A DNA stretch of 37,697 bases from Acidimicrobiaceae bacterium (GCA_013044265.1 JABEUQ010000226.1:1-37697), one strand, 5' to 3'. Positions 26,930 through 35,984 are shown, numbered from the stretch's first letter. The notes: generated from the sequence alone by a model not told the origin. Translations and numbers: made by a program.

Positions 26930-28510
26930 ATGGCGGACGACGTAGCAATAACGGCACAGGAGCAACAAGATATCGATCTCTTACACACGATGGGTTACGC
27001 CCAGGAACTCAAACGTGGAATGGGAGGCTTCTCGAACTTCGCAGTCTCCTTCTCAATCATTTCAATTTTGACCGGTGGAATAACTACCTACTACCTCGGC
27101 ATGCAGGCGGGTGGACCATTCGTCGTCACCATTGGTTGGTTCATTGTCGGCGCTCTCACCCTTTGTGTCGGCATGGGCCTCGCCGAAATCACCTCGGCCT
27201 TCCCCACCGCTGGTGGTTTGTACTGGTGGTCGGCCCGATTGGCTTCCAAGAACAAGGCGGCGTGGTCCTGGGCCTGCGGTTGGTTCAACCTGGTGGGCCA
27301 GATCGCGGTCACTGCGTCGATCGACTTCGGCCTCGCGTCGTTCCTCGGGTTCTTCATCAGTCTCTACGACACGAAGTTCGTGAGTAACGCCCGTTGGGTC
27401 CTCTTGTTCTACGGACTCATCTTGCTCGCTCACGGGCTCTTGAACTGCTTCAGGGTTCAATTGGTCTCGATGCTGGCCAACGTATCGGCGTGGTGGCATC
27501 TCATCGGTACTGCCATCATTGTGGTTGTCCTCTTCGCAGTGCCCTCACACCACCAGAGTGTCTCGTTCTTGTTCCACCACGAGAACATGACCGGTTGGAC
27601 CGGTCCGTTCGCCGGCGTCTACGCGTTCGCGATTGGTCTGCTTCTGGCCCAGTACACCTTGACTGGTTACGATGCCTCGGCCCACATGACCGAGGAGACT
27701 CTGGGTGCCGCCACTGGTGGCCCCAAGGGCATCGTGCGCGCCATCTGGGTGTCAATCATCGCGGGCTTCTTGTTGAACTTGGCGATGACCCTGGCCCTGC
27801 CCAGTGGAGAGAAGGCGTACGCCTCCATCGCTACCCTGGGCGCACCGGCCGGTGGAGAAGTCTTCATTAACGCTCTCGGCAACACCGGTGGCCGACTGCT
27901 CACGCTGATCGCCATGGTCGCCATGTTCTTCTGCGGTTTGGCGTCAGTGACTGCGAACTCACGTATGGCCTACGCCTTCTCTCGTGACGGAGCGGTCCCG
28001 GGGCACAAGTTCTGGCACCGACTGCACCCCACGACTCGCACACCCGTCAACGCGGTGTGGCTGTCGGTGGGGGCCGCGTTCATCTTGGGCATCCCCTCGC
28101 TGTACACCGTCAATGGGGCCTCAGTCGCATTCTTGGCCATCGTGTCGATTGGCACCGTCGGCCTCTACGTCTCCTACGGCATTCCGATTTTCCTACGCCT
28201 GCGCTCCAAGACCTTCGTGCCTGGTCCGTGGAATCTCGGAAGGTGGTCCAAGGTCATCGATACCATCGCCGTGATTTGGGTGGTGTGCGTCATGATCTTG
28301 TTCTTCGCACCCGCCTTCTACCCGTGGAACACTGCGATCGACATCAACTGGTCTGGTCCGGTCTTCATCGTGGTCATGGGAATCATCTTCCTCTGGTACG
28401 GCCTCTCGGCGCGCAAGTGGTTCACCGGACCCAAGATCCAGGGGTCCGAAATGGTGCTCGAGGAGATCGAGGTGGAGTACGCCGAGGGCATCGTTCCCGA
28501 CGAAGCGTAG
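26930..28510 (+). CDS. APC-superfamily amino acid/amine permease
   Basis: A 526-aa membrane protein with about 12 helices, most like the amino-acid/choline (GABA permease, Uga4/Bat1) branch. It has a hydrophilic start, the ELKRGMGGFSNFAVSFSIIS segment opening helix 1, the AEITSAFPTAGGLYWWSARLA motif of that branch, YDASAHMTEET in the middle loop-helix region, and SRMAYAFSRDGAVPGHKFWH. A strong ribosome site (GGGGGA) precedes the ATG. It is divergent from the GS-like operon, so its substrate is probably the amine or amino acid processed there; GABA, putrescine or ethanolamine are candidates. Confidence 0.9.
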   Translation: MADDVAITAQEQQDIDLLHTMGYAQELKRGMGGFSNFAVSFSIISILTGGITTYYLGMQAGGPFVVTIGWFIVGALTLCVGMGLAEITSAFPTAGGLYWWSARLASKNKAAWSWACGWFNLVGQIAVTASIDFGLASFLGFFISLYDTKFVSNARWVLLFYGLILLAHGLLNCFRVQLVSMLANVSAWWHLIGTAIIVVVLFAVPSHHQSVSFLFHHENMTGWTGPFAGVYAFAIGLLLAQYTLTGYDASAHMTEETLGAATGGPKGIVRAIWVSIIAGFLLNLAMTLALPSGEKAYASIATLGAPAGGEVFINALGNTGGRLLTLIAMVAMFFCGLASVTANSRMAYAFSRDGAVPGHKFWHRLHPTTRTPVNAVWLSVGAAFILGIPSLYTVNGASVAFLAIVSIGTVGLYVSYGIPIFLRLRSKTFVPGPWNLGRWSKVIDTIAVIWVVCVMILFFAPAFYPWNTAIDINWSGPVFIVVMGIIFLWYGLSARKWFTGPKIQGSEMVLEEIEVEYAEGIVPDEA

Positions 28511-28682
28511 GTGCGAGTCGTGCCCCTACCCGCAAGGCGCACTTTCGATTGGGCGAGTGCACTAGTAGTGATCACCGACACCACGAGGTCGAGACCTACT
28601 CACGTCACCGGGCCGACTCCCAGCGCAAATCACAGGAACCAATACTTGGCTCCATCGTGAGCGAATAGGACACACGCTCGTA

Positions 28683-28721
28683 GAGCACGATGCCCCTCCC
28701 GCCGGGAGGGGCATCGTGCTC
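28683..28721. terminator. Bidirectional hairpin terminator, perfect 18-bp stem
   Basis: Arms 28683-28700 and 28704-28721 are perfectly complementary with a 3-nt loop, between the rightward permease and the leftward PIG-L gene, 8 bp from the stop of the latter. The stem is GC-rich; no long T-run follows on either strand. Confidence 0.8.
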
Positions 28722-28728
28722 CGATCAA

Positions 28729-29595
28729 TCAGTTCCGGTAACCCGCAAAGATATCGGTGACGTCGCCCTCCAGGCCCCGCGGATTCGTGACTCGCACGAA
28801 CCACTCGGTGCCCATCGCCTGACGGAACTCCTCTTTGGACATCTTCATCCAGAAGGAGTCGCCGATCTGCGAAGCGTGCGCGGCCAGCGCGTCATACTTG
28901 GCATCGGTGACGCTCGACACGTCAATCGTGGCACTGATCATTTCGTCCGGAGTACCCATGTTGAGGGGCTCGCCATCGATCATGGGAGGGCCTTCGGGCT
29001 CACGAACGATTCCCTTGGCGGCGTCGTGCTTCGCGCGACGACGACCTTCCTCGTCCCATCGAGCTCGCATGATCTCCATGACCGAGTCGGGAATGGCGTT
29101 GTAGTACAGAGTGGGCTGGTAATCGATCAGCTGCAACGCAGCCAACGTGATGCGATTGGCCTGGATGTGGTCGGGATGTCCGTAGAAGCCAATCTCGTTG
29201 TACGTCATCACCACCTGGGGGCGCTCCGCGATCAAGATCTCAGCGAGGCGGGCCGCCGCGTCGGCCACGGGCGTCGCCCAAAAACTTTCAGGATCGCTGT
29301 TCTGGGGCCAGCCCATCATGCCCGAATCACGGTACCCGAGACGAACCAGCCGATCAATCCCCAAGACCTCGACCGCGCGGTCGAGTTCTTGGGCCCTCAC
29401 CGCGGCCACCAGGTCAGCGTCGTGGTGTTCGGCGTCGGGCTTGGCTCCTTCGGGGTCGTCGCCACACTCACCATTCGTGCACGTCACCAGTACCGTACGT
29501 ACCCCCTGCTCGGCGAGTAGTCGATAGAGTCCTCCCGTCGAGGTGGCCTCGTCGTCGGGGTGCGCGTGCACCGCCAAGAATGTCAAATCGCTCAT
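28729..29595 (-). CDS. PIG-L/LmbE family deacetylase (MshB/Mca-like), paralogue 1
   Basis: A 288-aa predicted zinc-dependent N-acetylglucosaminyl deacetylase or amidase. The metal motif HAHPDDEA is near residue 10, DSGMMGW at about 90, and the second site GFYGHPDH at about 136. In Actinobacteria such proteins include MshB (mycothiol biosynthesis) and Mca (mycothiol S-conjugate amidase); I cannot place this one reliably in either. The C-terminus continues well past the core, as in Mca. Its start overlaps the stop of the second paralogue by 4 nt, so the two are probably co-translated. Confidence 0.85.
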   Translation of the reverse strand: MSDLTFLAVHAHPDDEATSTGGLYRLLAEQGVRTVLVTCTNGECGDDPEGAKPDAEHHDADLVAAVRAQELDRAVEVLGIDRLVRLGYRDSGMMGWPQNSDPESFWATPVADAAARLAEILIAERPQVVMTYNEIGFYGHPDHIQANRITLAALQLIDYQPTLYYNAIPDSVMEIMRARWDEEGRRRAKHDAAKGIVREPEGPPMIDGEPLNMGTPDEMISATIDVSSVTDAKYDALAAHASQIGDSFWMKMSKEEFRQAMGTEWFVRVTNPRGLEGDVTDIFAGYRN

Positions 29596-30401
29596 TGCAG
29601 TCCTCCGAATAAATCTTCGACACAGGCTAGTGACGACTCGTCACGCCGCCACCCGAGCTGGTAGTACTCGGTACCAAAGATCAGAGCGAACAATTCAGCA
29701 TCCATCGTGACGAGGTCAGCGTTATCGCTCTGGGAGGCGTGCGTGGCGATGGCCTGTTGCTTACGGGCGCTGAATCGCGAGACGTCCATCGCACAAGTCA
29801 CCAACTCGTCTGGAATATCAGCGACCGCGTCCTGCACCCACGCTGGCAGGGAGACACCCTGGCCGAGCGCCTGGTGCACGAAAGACTTCAACACACTGCG
29901 CGGCACGACGGGATAGAACAGCCGCTGTGCGCACGAACTCAACTCGACGGCACGGCGCGTCACGATATGTGCCATCACGTGGTCGGGGTGTCCGTAGAAG
30001 CCGTTCTCGTCGTAGGTCACCACGACCGACGCATTCTCTTGATCGATGACATCAGCGATGAATCGCGCTGTAGCTTCGACGTCGGCGTTCATGAAGGCGT
30101 CGCCATCTTGATTCGCCAACCAACCCATCATGCCCGAGTCTTTGAAACCTAGGGTGAGTTGGCGGTCGAAACCCACGAGTTCACCGGCGCGCATCAGTTC
30201 ACCCGCCCTGGTCGCACGCGTGACCGCCGCGTCGTGACCGAGGTCCGCGCCGGAACGACCGTGATCATCAAAACCAAGTTGACCCATCGTGCAGGTGATG
30301 AGGACGTTGCGCACCTCACGCTCGGCGTAATGCGACGTGATACCCGCGGTGAAGAGCGATTCGTCGTCGGGGTGAGCATGAACGCACAGGAGAGTCGGCA
30401 T
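29592..30401 (-). CDS. PIG-L/LmbE family deacetylase (MshB/Mca-like), paralogue 2
   Basis: A 269-aa paralogue of the next gene with the same order of motifs: HAHPDDESL (about 7-15), KDSGMMGW, and FYGHPDHVMAH. The spacing DDESL resembles MshB. The later halves of the two proteins differ more than their metal sites, suggesting different acyl or sugar substrates. ATG 30401 gives the family's usual short N-terminus; the GTG 9 nt further upstream is the alternative. The Nramp-related gene upstream ends 16 bp before it in the same direction, so readthrough from there is possible. Confidence 0.85.
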   Translation of the reverse strand: MPTLLCVHAHPDDESLFTAGITSHYAEREVRNVLITCTMGQLGFDDHGRSGADLGHDAAVTRATRAGELMRAGELVGFDRQLTLGFKDSGMMGWLANQDGDAFMNADVEATARFIADVIDQENASVVVTYDENGFYGHPDHVMAHIVTRRAVELSSCAQRLFYPVVPRSVLKSFVHQALGQGVSLPAWVQDAVADIPDELVTCAMDVSRFSARKQQAIATHASQSDNADLVTMDAELFALIFGTEYYQLGWRRDESSLACVEDLFGGLQ

Positions 30402-30416
30402 AAGTATCACACGAGA

Positions 30417-31994
30417 TTACGAGGTGGAGATCTGAATGACACGAACCACCAAAAGGGTTCCCGCCGCGAAGAGATAGATACTCTGTCCACGCATCAAATA
30501 ACGCCGTGCTCGCGAACTCGGCAGCGGCGTCAGTAGCGAAAGCCGTGGGGTACGCCAGTCGCGACGATCGATATCAAAAGTAGGTGGCGGCGACATCTTG
30601 CGTAATCCGATCGGTAGCCCGATGAGCAGGCCCACGAGGTCGAAACCGGCCAGCCACTCGAGCAGTGCGATGACGTTGACCGAGGTGAACAACGTCGAGA
30701 CCATCAGTCCAACGGAGAGCACGACCAACACCGAAATGATGGTGATCGCGATGGCGTTGAGCCACTTAGGATTCACCCACGGGCCCATGACCGCACGGTC
30801 ATTGCACAGCAACAACACAATGATGGTGGTCGAGGGTAACATCAACCCACAAATCGCCTGGACCGACAAGGTGATGAGACCGAGGGGGGCGTGAGGAATG
30901 ACCGCCACCGTGCCGGCCAGTGCCAATAGCGCCGCGAATCCACCGTAAAATCCCTTGGCTTCAGAGAAGCGCGCATTCAGTCCTTGATGGCTACTCGATA
31001 GGTCGCCAATGGCGTAGGAACTCGCGAGCGTCACCGCCGCCGCACCAATTACCGAAGCGTTCAATAGCAAAATTGCGAAGAACCCTCCGGCACCGTGACC
31101 AACGTAGTGATTAAGACCATGCGCGACGTCCAGAGCTGAGGTGAACGCGTTGGTGCCGCCGTGCCCCGACAAGCCCGCCGCGGCTGACGCCATCAGCGCC
31201 GAGGCGCCAATGACGACAATGACTGAACCAATGATGGTGTCCGCTCGCTCGTAGTTGAGCCAACGTGGTGTGATCTTCTTGTCCACGATATTGGACTCCT
31301 GGAAGAACAACTGCCAAGGGGCCACGGTAGTGCCGATAATCGAAATGATGAGTAGCACCGCGGTGGAACTGGCGCCACCGCGGATGCCCGGGGTGATTGC
31401 GTGAAGAATCACTTGGTGTACTTGAGGCTTGACGACCACCAGCAGCGGGACCACGAAAATATTGATTGCGACGAAGAGCATCATGAAACGCTCCCAGCGA
31501 CGAAATGAGCCCGTCGCAGTGACTGCAAAGAGTAGAGCGACGGCGACGGGTACCGATATATATGGTGAGACACCGAAGTATTCCATCGAAAGAGAAATGC
31601 CGATGAACTCGGTGACGATAATCAAGAAATTAAGAAAGAGGATCGAGTAAATCGATAGATTGCCCCAATAACGTCCGAAACGTTCGCGAATTAAGCGACC
31701 GTGCCCGACACCGGTGACGGCGCCCAGACGCGCCACCATCTCTTGAATGATGATCAGCACCGGAATAAGTACTGGCAGCGTCCACAGGAGGGTATAACCG
31801 TAGTTCTGACCCGCCTGCGCGTAGGTAGAGACGCCACCGGCGTCATTGTCGCCCACCATCACAATCAGCCCCGGTCCAATAATGGCCAGTAGGGTGAGGA
31901 GGCGAGCTCGTGCGCCTCGACGAGCGCCATGGTCGTAGGAGCCAATGGTGCCGAAGGCACCGGCAATCTGATTCTCGGTTGACTTCTCACTCAC
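30417..31994 (-). CDS. Nramp-related divalent metal transporter (NrmT-like, possible Mg2+/Mn2+)
   Basis: A 525-aa polytopic protein with about 11-12 helices of the SLC11/Nramp fold. Canonical Nramps have DPGN in helix 1 and MPH in helix 6; here helix 1 reads GDNDAGG and helix 6 TTVAPWQLFF. Thus the Asn and the metal-selecting Met are both replaced, as described for Nramp-related Mg2+ transporters that do not select transition metals by a Met thiol. The GTG start at 31994 is chosen over 32036 because AAAGGAGA lies in front. A basic, soluble C-terminal segment of about 35 residues precedes a last hydrophobic helix. The upstream gene encodes an MgtE-like regulatory protein without channel. Confidence 0.87.
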   Translation of the reverse strand: MSEKSTENQIAGAFGTIGSYDHGARRGARARLLTLLAIIGPGLIVMVGDNDAGGVSTYAQAGQNYGYTLLWTLPVLIPVLIIIQEMVARLGAVTGVGHGRLIRERFGRYWGNLSIYSILFLNFLIIVTEFIGISLSMEYFGVSPYISVPVAVALLFAVTATGSFRRWERFMMLFVAINIFVVPLLVVVKPQVHQVILHAITPGIRGGASSTAVLLIISIIGTTVAPWQLFFQESNIVDKKITPRWLNYERADTIIGSVIVVIGASALMASAAAGLSGHGGTNAFTSALDVAHGLNHYVGHGAGGFFAILLLNASVIGAAAVTLASSYAIGDLSSSHQGLNARFSEAKGFYGGFAALLALAGTVAVIPHAPLGLITLSVQAICGLMLPSTTIIVLLLCNDRAVMGPWVNPKWLNAIAITIISVLVVLSVGLMVSTLFTSVNVIALLEWLAGFDLVGLLIGLPIGLRKMSPPPTFDIDRRDWRTPRLSLLTPLPSSRARRYLMRGQSIYLFAAGTLLVVRVIQISTS

Positions 31995-32058
31995 GCTCCA
32001 TCTCCTTTCGTTCTCTCGTGGTCGTTCGCGAATCAACCACGTGGGACGAAAGGCGCTA

Positions 32059-32070
32059 GGGGCGCGCCCC
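32059..32070. promoter_or_regulatory. 12-bp palindrome GGGGCGCGCCCC
   Basis: A perfect palindrome in the gap before the Nramp-related gene. It could be an operator or simply a GC-rich self-complementary patch. I did not recognise an M-box Mg2+ riboswitch. Confidence 0.3.
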
Positions 32071-32119
32071 GTCTCTCATCGGAGGTTGAGTCGTGTCATG
32101 GACAGCTCTCAAACTGGTA

Positions 32120-32147
32120 CTAGGGGGTTTCAGACAAGCCCCCTTAG
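32120..32147 (-). terminator. Hairpin after the MgtE-like gene
   Basis: CTAGGGGG and CCCCCTTAG flank an 11-nt loop about 27 bp beyond the MgtE-like stop. It may end or attenuate transcription before the Nramp-related gene. There is no clean U-run. Confidence 0.45.
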
Positions 32148-32173
32148 AACGATGGAACGCGAACTCCGGAGCA

Positions 32174-33433
32174 TTATTCTTCCACCGCCGTCATTCCAAA
32201 CTCCTTGCGCCAACCCTGCGGCAACAATTCTTCGAGCAAGTCATCAACGGTGATGACGCCAATCATGACGTTGTGCTCTTCGTCGAGCACGGGTACGACG
32301 GTCAGATTGAAGTCACTCATCTTGCGCGCCACGCGGTGCAAGTCCCAGTGTGGGTGCACGTGGCTCATCTGCGTTCGCGAGACGCTGAGGGCCAACTCAT
32401 TGTCGCGCGCTTTCACCAGTGGCCCCAGAGCAGCCGCTCCAACGGTTTTGCCTTCGGCGTCGGTGACGAAGACTGCGTGCAGGGATTCGGCGGGCACGTT
32501 GGAAGTACGAATCGCCTCAATCGCCTCGGCCACGGTGGCGCTATCAGCGACGGAAACGAAATCGGTGTTCATCAAACCACCCGCGGTATCGGCATTGTAC
32601 GACAGCAGTTGACGAACCTTGACTTGCTGCTGGGAAGGGAGCCCCTCGAGGATTGGCAGTCGGCGCTCCTGATCGATCTCGTTGATGAGATCTGCCGCGT
32701 TGTCGGGTTCCATGCGCGTCAGCAGTCGTGCGGCCTCAGTATCTGAACGCGATTCGAGGAATTCAAGCTGGTGTTCGGTGTCGAGTTCTTCAAAGACGTC
32801 GGCCTCGAGCTCCCGGTCGAGGCCGACCGCCTCAATGATCTCTTCGCCCTCTTCGTGGCTCGCATGTTCCACCAAGTCGGCGATCTGGGCCGGGTGCAAC
32901 TTGGCCAACTTGCGATACGGGATGCGCAGCCGCGCCGAAGGCACGTGCGAGACGAAGGGTTCGATGGAAGCGAAGTCAACGATGGCCTCGGCCTTGAGAC
33001 GTTGACCCATGCGCTGGCCCAGAACACGACGAAAGAATGGGCGACGTCCGGGGTCCACTCCCACCACTTCCCAGCGACCATCGATTTCTGCGATCTCAAT
33101 CTCGTTGGCAATGATCAAACGCCCCCGCACCAGATTGATCAAGTTGCGTGCCAGGAGGTCCTCGGCCAACAGCAGCTCGCCGGGGCGACGCTCGAAACGG
33201 CGCAGGTCGACGCGTTTCCCTTGAAACGTCATGCGACCCTCAACTAGTCCACCAATCTTTCGAATTGGCACGAAGAGGTTGCGACCCTCGATGCGAATCA
33301 CCGCTCCGACAATGGGCGGGTGCGCATCGTCGCCGAGCCTCGCGACCAGATCCTGGACGCGGCCAATCCGGTCACCGTCCTGATCAAAGATCGGACGGCG
33401 CAGGAACGTGGAGAGGTGGAGAATATCAGTCAT
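32174..33433 (-). CDS. PRC-barrel + MgtE N-domain + CBS protein without membrane channel
   Basis: A 419-aa soluble protein. Residues about 8-75 look like a PRC-barrel (FDQDGDRIGRVQDLV, FVPIRKIGG), and a second such stretch follows to about 150. About 180-285 match the helical N domain of MgtE (LHPAQIADLVEHA, EPDNAADLINEI, SYNADTAGGLMNTDFVSV), then paired CBS motifs run to about 405. The transmembrane Mg2+ channel of MgtE is missing and the protein ends after the CBS region. In MgtE this cytoplasmic part senses Mg2+. Next to an Nramp-related transporter it is probably its Mg2+-sensing regulator. The gap between the two genes is 179 bp with a hairpin. Confidence 0.9.
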   Translation of the reverse strand: MTDILHLSTFLRRPIFDQDGDRIGRVQDLVARLGDDAHPPIVGAVIRIEGRNLFVPIRKIGGLVEGRMTFQGKRVDLRRFERRPGELLLAEDLLARNLINLVRGRLIIANEIEIAEIDGRWEVVGVDPGRRPFFRRVLGQRMGQRLKAEAIVDFASIEPFVSHVPSARLRIPYRKLAKLHPAQIADLVEHASHEEGEEIIEAVGLDRELEADVFEELDTEHQLEFLESRSDTEAARLLTRMEPDNAADLINEIDQERRLPILEGLPSQQQVKVRQLLSYNADTAGGLMNTDFVSVADSATVAEAIEAIRTSNVPAESLHAVFVTDAEGKTVGAAALGPLVKARDNELALSVSRTQMSHVHPHWDLHRVARKMSDFNLTVVPVLDEEHNVMIGVITVDDLLEELLPQGWRKEFGMTAVEE

Positions 33434-33536
33434 GACGCACTCTGTAGCCCCTTAAGGCTACCCCCTAGCGCGCTCGAGCGACCGCGCGCTCAGTGAACTT
33501 CGAGCGAACAGTGCTGGTCATGGTCGTGATGGCCAG

Positions 33537-34562
33537 TCAACTCGCCGGAGTGAAGTGGGTCAAGACTTCGCCGACGAAATCAATGTCGTCATCGCTCACG
33601 CCAGCGTGAGTAACGAATCGAACGCGCCGGGGTGCGATGGTTCCGCACCACACGCCGCGCTGGGTGAGTTCGAACACGATCTGGCGGGCCTGAGGATGAT
33701 CGAAGGCAACGATATTGGTGCGACACCGGGTCGGGTCGTACTCCGACTCGGGAAACGCACTCGCTACGAGTTCACCGAGCTTGCGCGCGCGAACATGGTC
33801 CTCAGCGAGGCGTTCGACCATGCTCTCCAGCGCCACCAACCCCGCCGCGGCGAGAATACCCACTTGTCGCATCGCTCCCCCGAGTCGCTTACGTTCAACT
33901 CGCGCGTCAGTCATCAACCCCGCTGGACCCGCGAGCAGGGAGCCCACCGGTGCGCATAGGCCCTTGGACAAACAGGCCATCACCGTGGTGGAGCAGGCGG
34001 CGATGTCGCGCGGCGACTCACCCGTGGCAATGGACGCGTTGAAGAGACGTGCGCCATCCATGTGAATTGGCTTGTCCCCCAGGGCGCGCGCCAACGCATT
34101 CAGATGTTCGAGGTCCCACGGTGCACCGCCGGCACTCATGTGGGTGTTCTCGAGCGCCACCATTGAGACGGCGACCTGATGATCTTGCTCCGCGTCGACG
34201 ATGTCCATAACTTCGTCGACGTTCAACTCACCTCGCGCGTCGTCCACGAGAGCGAACTGCACCGAGGCATTGCGCGCCGAGGCGCCCATCTCGAAACTCA
34301 CCACGTGCTGGCCTTTGCCCGCAATAATGACGTCACCGGGTCGAGTCAAGATCCTGACCGCGATCTGGTTCGCCATGACTCCCGAAGGGACGAACACTGC
34401 TGCTTCCTTGCCCACCATCTCAGCGAATCGCTGCTCGAGGGCGTGCACCGTCGGATCATCACCGAAGCCGTCGTCACCGACGACCGCGGAAGCCATTGCC
34501 TCGCGCATCGCGCGAGTGGGTTGGGTGACGGTGTCGGAGCGTAAATCCACGTGGCGGGTCAT
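33537..34562 (-). CDS. ltaE: Low-specificity L-threonine aldolase
   Basis: A 341-aa PLP-dependent fold-type I enzyme that splits L-threonine or allo-threonine to glycine and acetaldehyde. The near-universal start HVDLRSDTVTQPT is present, with the GDDGFGDDPTV loop, LENTHMSAGG, HMDGARLFNA and the PLP lysine in CLSKGL (about 201). The length is normal. The gene is alone on the minus strand, 103 bp after (in transcription) nothing recognisable; the thioesterase gene begins 37 bp away on the other strand, so the two share a compact divergent promoter region. Confidence 0.93.
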   Translation of the reverse strand: MTRHVDLRSDTVTQPTRAMREAMASAVVGDDGFGDDPTVHALEQRFAEMVGKEAAVFVPSGVMANQIAVRILTRPGDVIIAGKGQHVVSFEMGASARNASVQFALVDDARGELNVDEVMDIVDAEQDHQVAVSMVALENTHMSAGGAPWDLEHLNALARALGDKPIHMDGARLFNASIATGESPRDIAACSTTVMACLSKGLCAPVGSLLAGPAGLMTDARVERKRLGGAMRQVGILAAAGLVALESMVERLAEDHVRARKLGELVASAFPESEYDPTRCRTNIVAFDHPQARQIVFELTQRGVWCGTIAPRRVRFVTHAGVSDDDIDFVGEVLTHFTPAS

Positions 34563-34599
34563 TGTAAGAGGTTAGCCATGCACTTCTAGACTGCCTTTC

Positions 34600-35013
34600 A
34601 TGAACGATGAAACCTCTTCGATAGCCAACGATGCCACCAACGTCCACGATTTCTTGGGCATCCGTACGATTGAGGCCACGCCTGATCGAGTGGTCTTGGA
34701 ACTCGACGTGACCGCGCACGTGCACCAGCCCTATGGCATATTGCACGGTGGCGTCTCGGCACTGCTCGCCGAAGGTGCTGCTTCGGTAGGTGGCAGCGTG
34801 AGCGTCGAGACTGGCCAGGCCGTGGTGGGTACCGAGTTGAATATTTCGCACCTGCGACCCATCCGCTCGGGAGTCATCACCGCAACAGCCACCCCAATTC
34901 GAAAGGGCCGCACGGTGCACGTGTGGGCTATTGAAATGACCGACGAGCGCGGCCGTCAGATTTCGGTGGCGAGATGCTCGTTGCAAGTTGTCACCGCCAC
35001 CGTCTCCAACTAG
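34600..35013 (+). CDS. PaaI-type hotdog thioesterase
   Basis: A 137-aa hotdog-fold acyl-CoA thioesterase. The fold shows QPYGILHGGVSALLAEGAAS, where HGG with the following Glu forms the active site of the PaaI/YdiI group, then VGTELNISHLRPI and a last strand pair. Substrates of relatives are aromatic or medium-chain acyl-CoAs and 1,4-dihydroxy-2-naphthoyl-CoA. It is followed 50 bp downstream by fabH in the same direction, suggesting acyl-chain metabolism, but the specific ester is not evident. Confidence 0.88.
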   Translation: MNDETSSIANDATNVHDFLGIRTIEATPDRVVLELDVTAHVHQPYGILHGGVSALLAEGAASVGGSVSVETGQAVVGTELNISHLRPIRSGVITATATPIRKGRTVHVWAIEMTDERGRQISVARCSLQVVTATVSN

Positions 35014-35063
35014 GCCCACGGCATAGACTGACGGCAGTATCGAGCCAGTGAGGGGCTGACAAC

Positions 35064-35984
35064 ATGGGAGTTCGCTTCAAGGGCTGGGGAATTGGCCTGC
35101 CCGACCGCATTGTGACCAATGACGAGCTCTCGCTGACTCTCGACACCTCTGACGAATGGATCTCTGAACGCACTGGTATTCGCCAGCGCTACGTCGGTGG
35201 GACAGCGCGTTCGCTGGGCGTGATCGCCGGACGTAACGCCATGGCTGACGCGGGCGTCGAGCCCGAAGATATTGATTTCGTCCTGCTGGCGACCACGTCG
35301 CCTGACCGCATCGCTCCCGCGACCGCTGTATTGATTGCGAATGACCTCGGCCTGAAATGCCCGGCGATGGACGTCAACGCGGCCTGCAGCGGCTTCATGT
35401 ACGCAGTGCGCACCGCACAAGGCTTACTCGAGACGGGTAACAAGCGCATCTTGGTTATTGGCGCCGAGCATCTTTCGAATTGGGTCGACTGGACGGACCG
35501 TAATGTCGCCGTACTGCTGGCCGACGGCGGCGGCGCGGCGGTCCTCGAATACGACCCCGACATCAACGACATACTTTCTTTCGCACTGAACGCCGACGGC
35601 TCGGGTGCCGACCTGTTGACCTGCGAGCACGAGGGCACCTTCACTATGGACGGCCGCGAGGTCTTTCGTCGTGCGGTGCGCGTGGTCGTCGAGTCGTCGC
35701 AACAGGCCCTCGAGCGTGCCGGTATTACCGCTGACGATCTGGCGCTGGTCATCCCGCACCAGGCGAATATCCGCATCATCCAAGCGGTCGTGGACCGCTT
35801 GGGTATTGGCATGGACCGTGCGGTCATCGCCCTCGACCGTTACGGCAACACTTCCAGCGCCTCGATTCCCCTGGCATTTGACGTTGCGCGTAGCGAGGGC
35901 CGCATCAAGACCGGCGACTACGCGCTCTTGACCGGTTTCGGCGCTGGTATGACGTGGGCCTCAGCCGTCGTTAAGTGGTCTTGA
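35064..35984 (+). CDS. fabH: 3-oxoacyl-ACP synthase III (KAS III)
   Basis: A 306-aa condensing enzyme for the first step of fatty-acid synthesis (acyl-CoA plus malonyl-ACP). The triad is visible: Cys in VNAACSGF, His in VIPHQAN and Asn in GNTSSAS; the TSDEWISERTGIRQR region is also typical. The protein is slightly shorter than the E. coli enzyme but contains all catalytic parts. No other fab gene is adjacent, so this may be an accessory copy, e.g. for branched or unusual primers. It lies in the same direction as the hotdog thioesterase. Confidence 0.9.
   Translation: MGVRFKGWGIGLPDRIVTNDELSLTLDTSDEWISERTGIRQRYVGGTARSLGVIAGRNAMADAGVEPEDIDFVLLATTSPDRIAPATAVLIANDLGLKCPAMDVNAACSGFMYAVRTAQGLLETGNKRILVIGAEHLSNWVDWTDRNVAVLLADGGGAAVLEYDPDINDILSFALNADGSGADLLTCEHEGTFTMDGREVFRRAVRVVVESSQQALERAGITADDLALVIPHQANIRIIQAVVDRLGIGMDRAVIALDRYGNTSSASIPLAFDVARSEGRIKTGDYALLTGFGAGMTWASAVVKWS

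Noticed and set aside
31995-32173. M-box Mg2+ riboswitch before the Nramp-related gene
   Set aside because: Only a GC palindrome and one hairpin are present; the multi-stem conserved core of an M-box is not apparent by eye.
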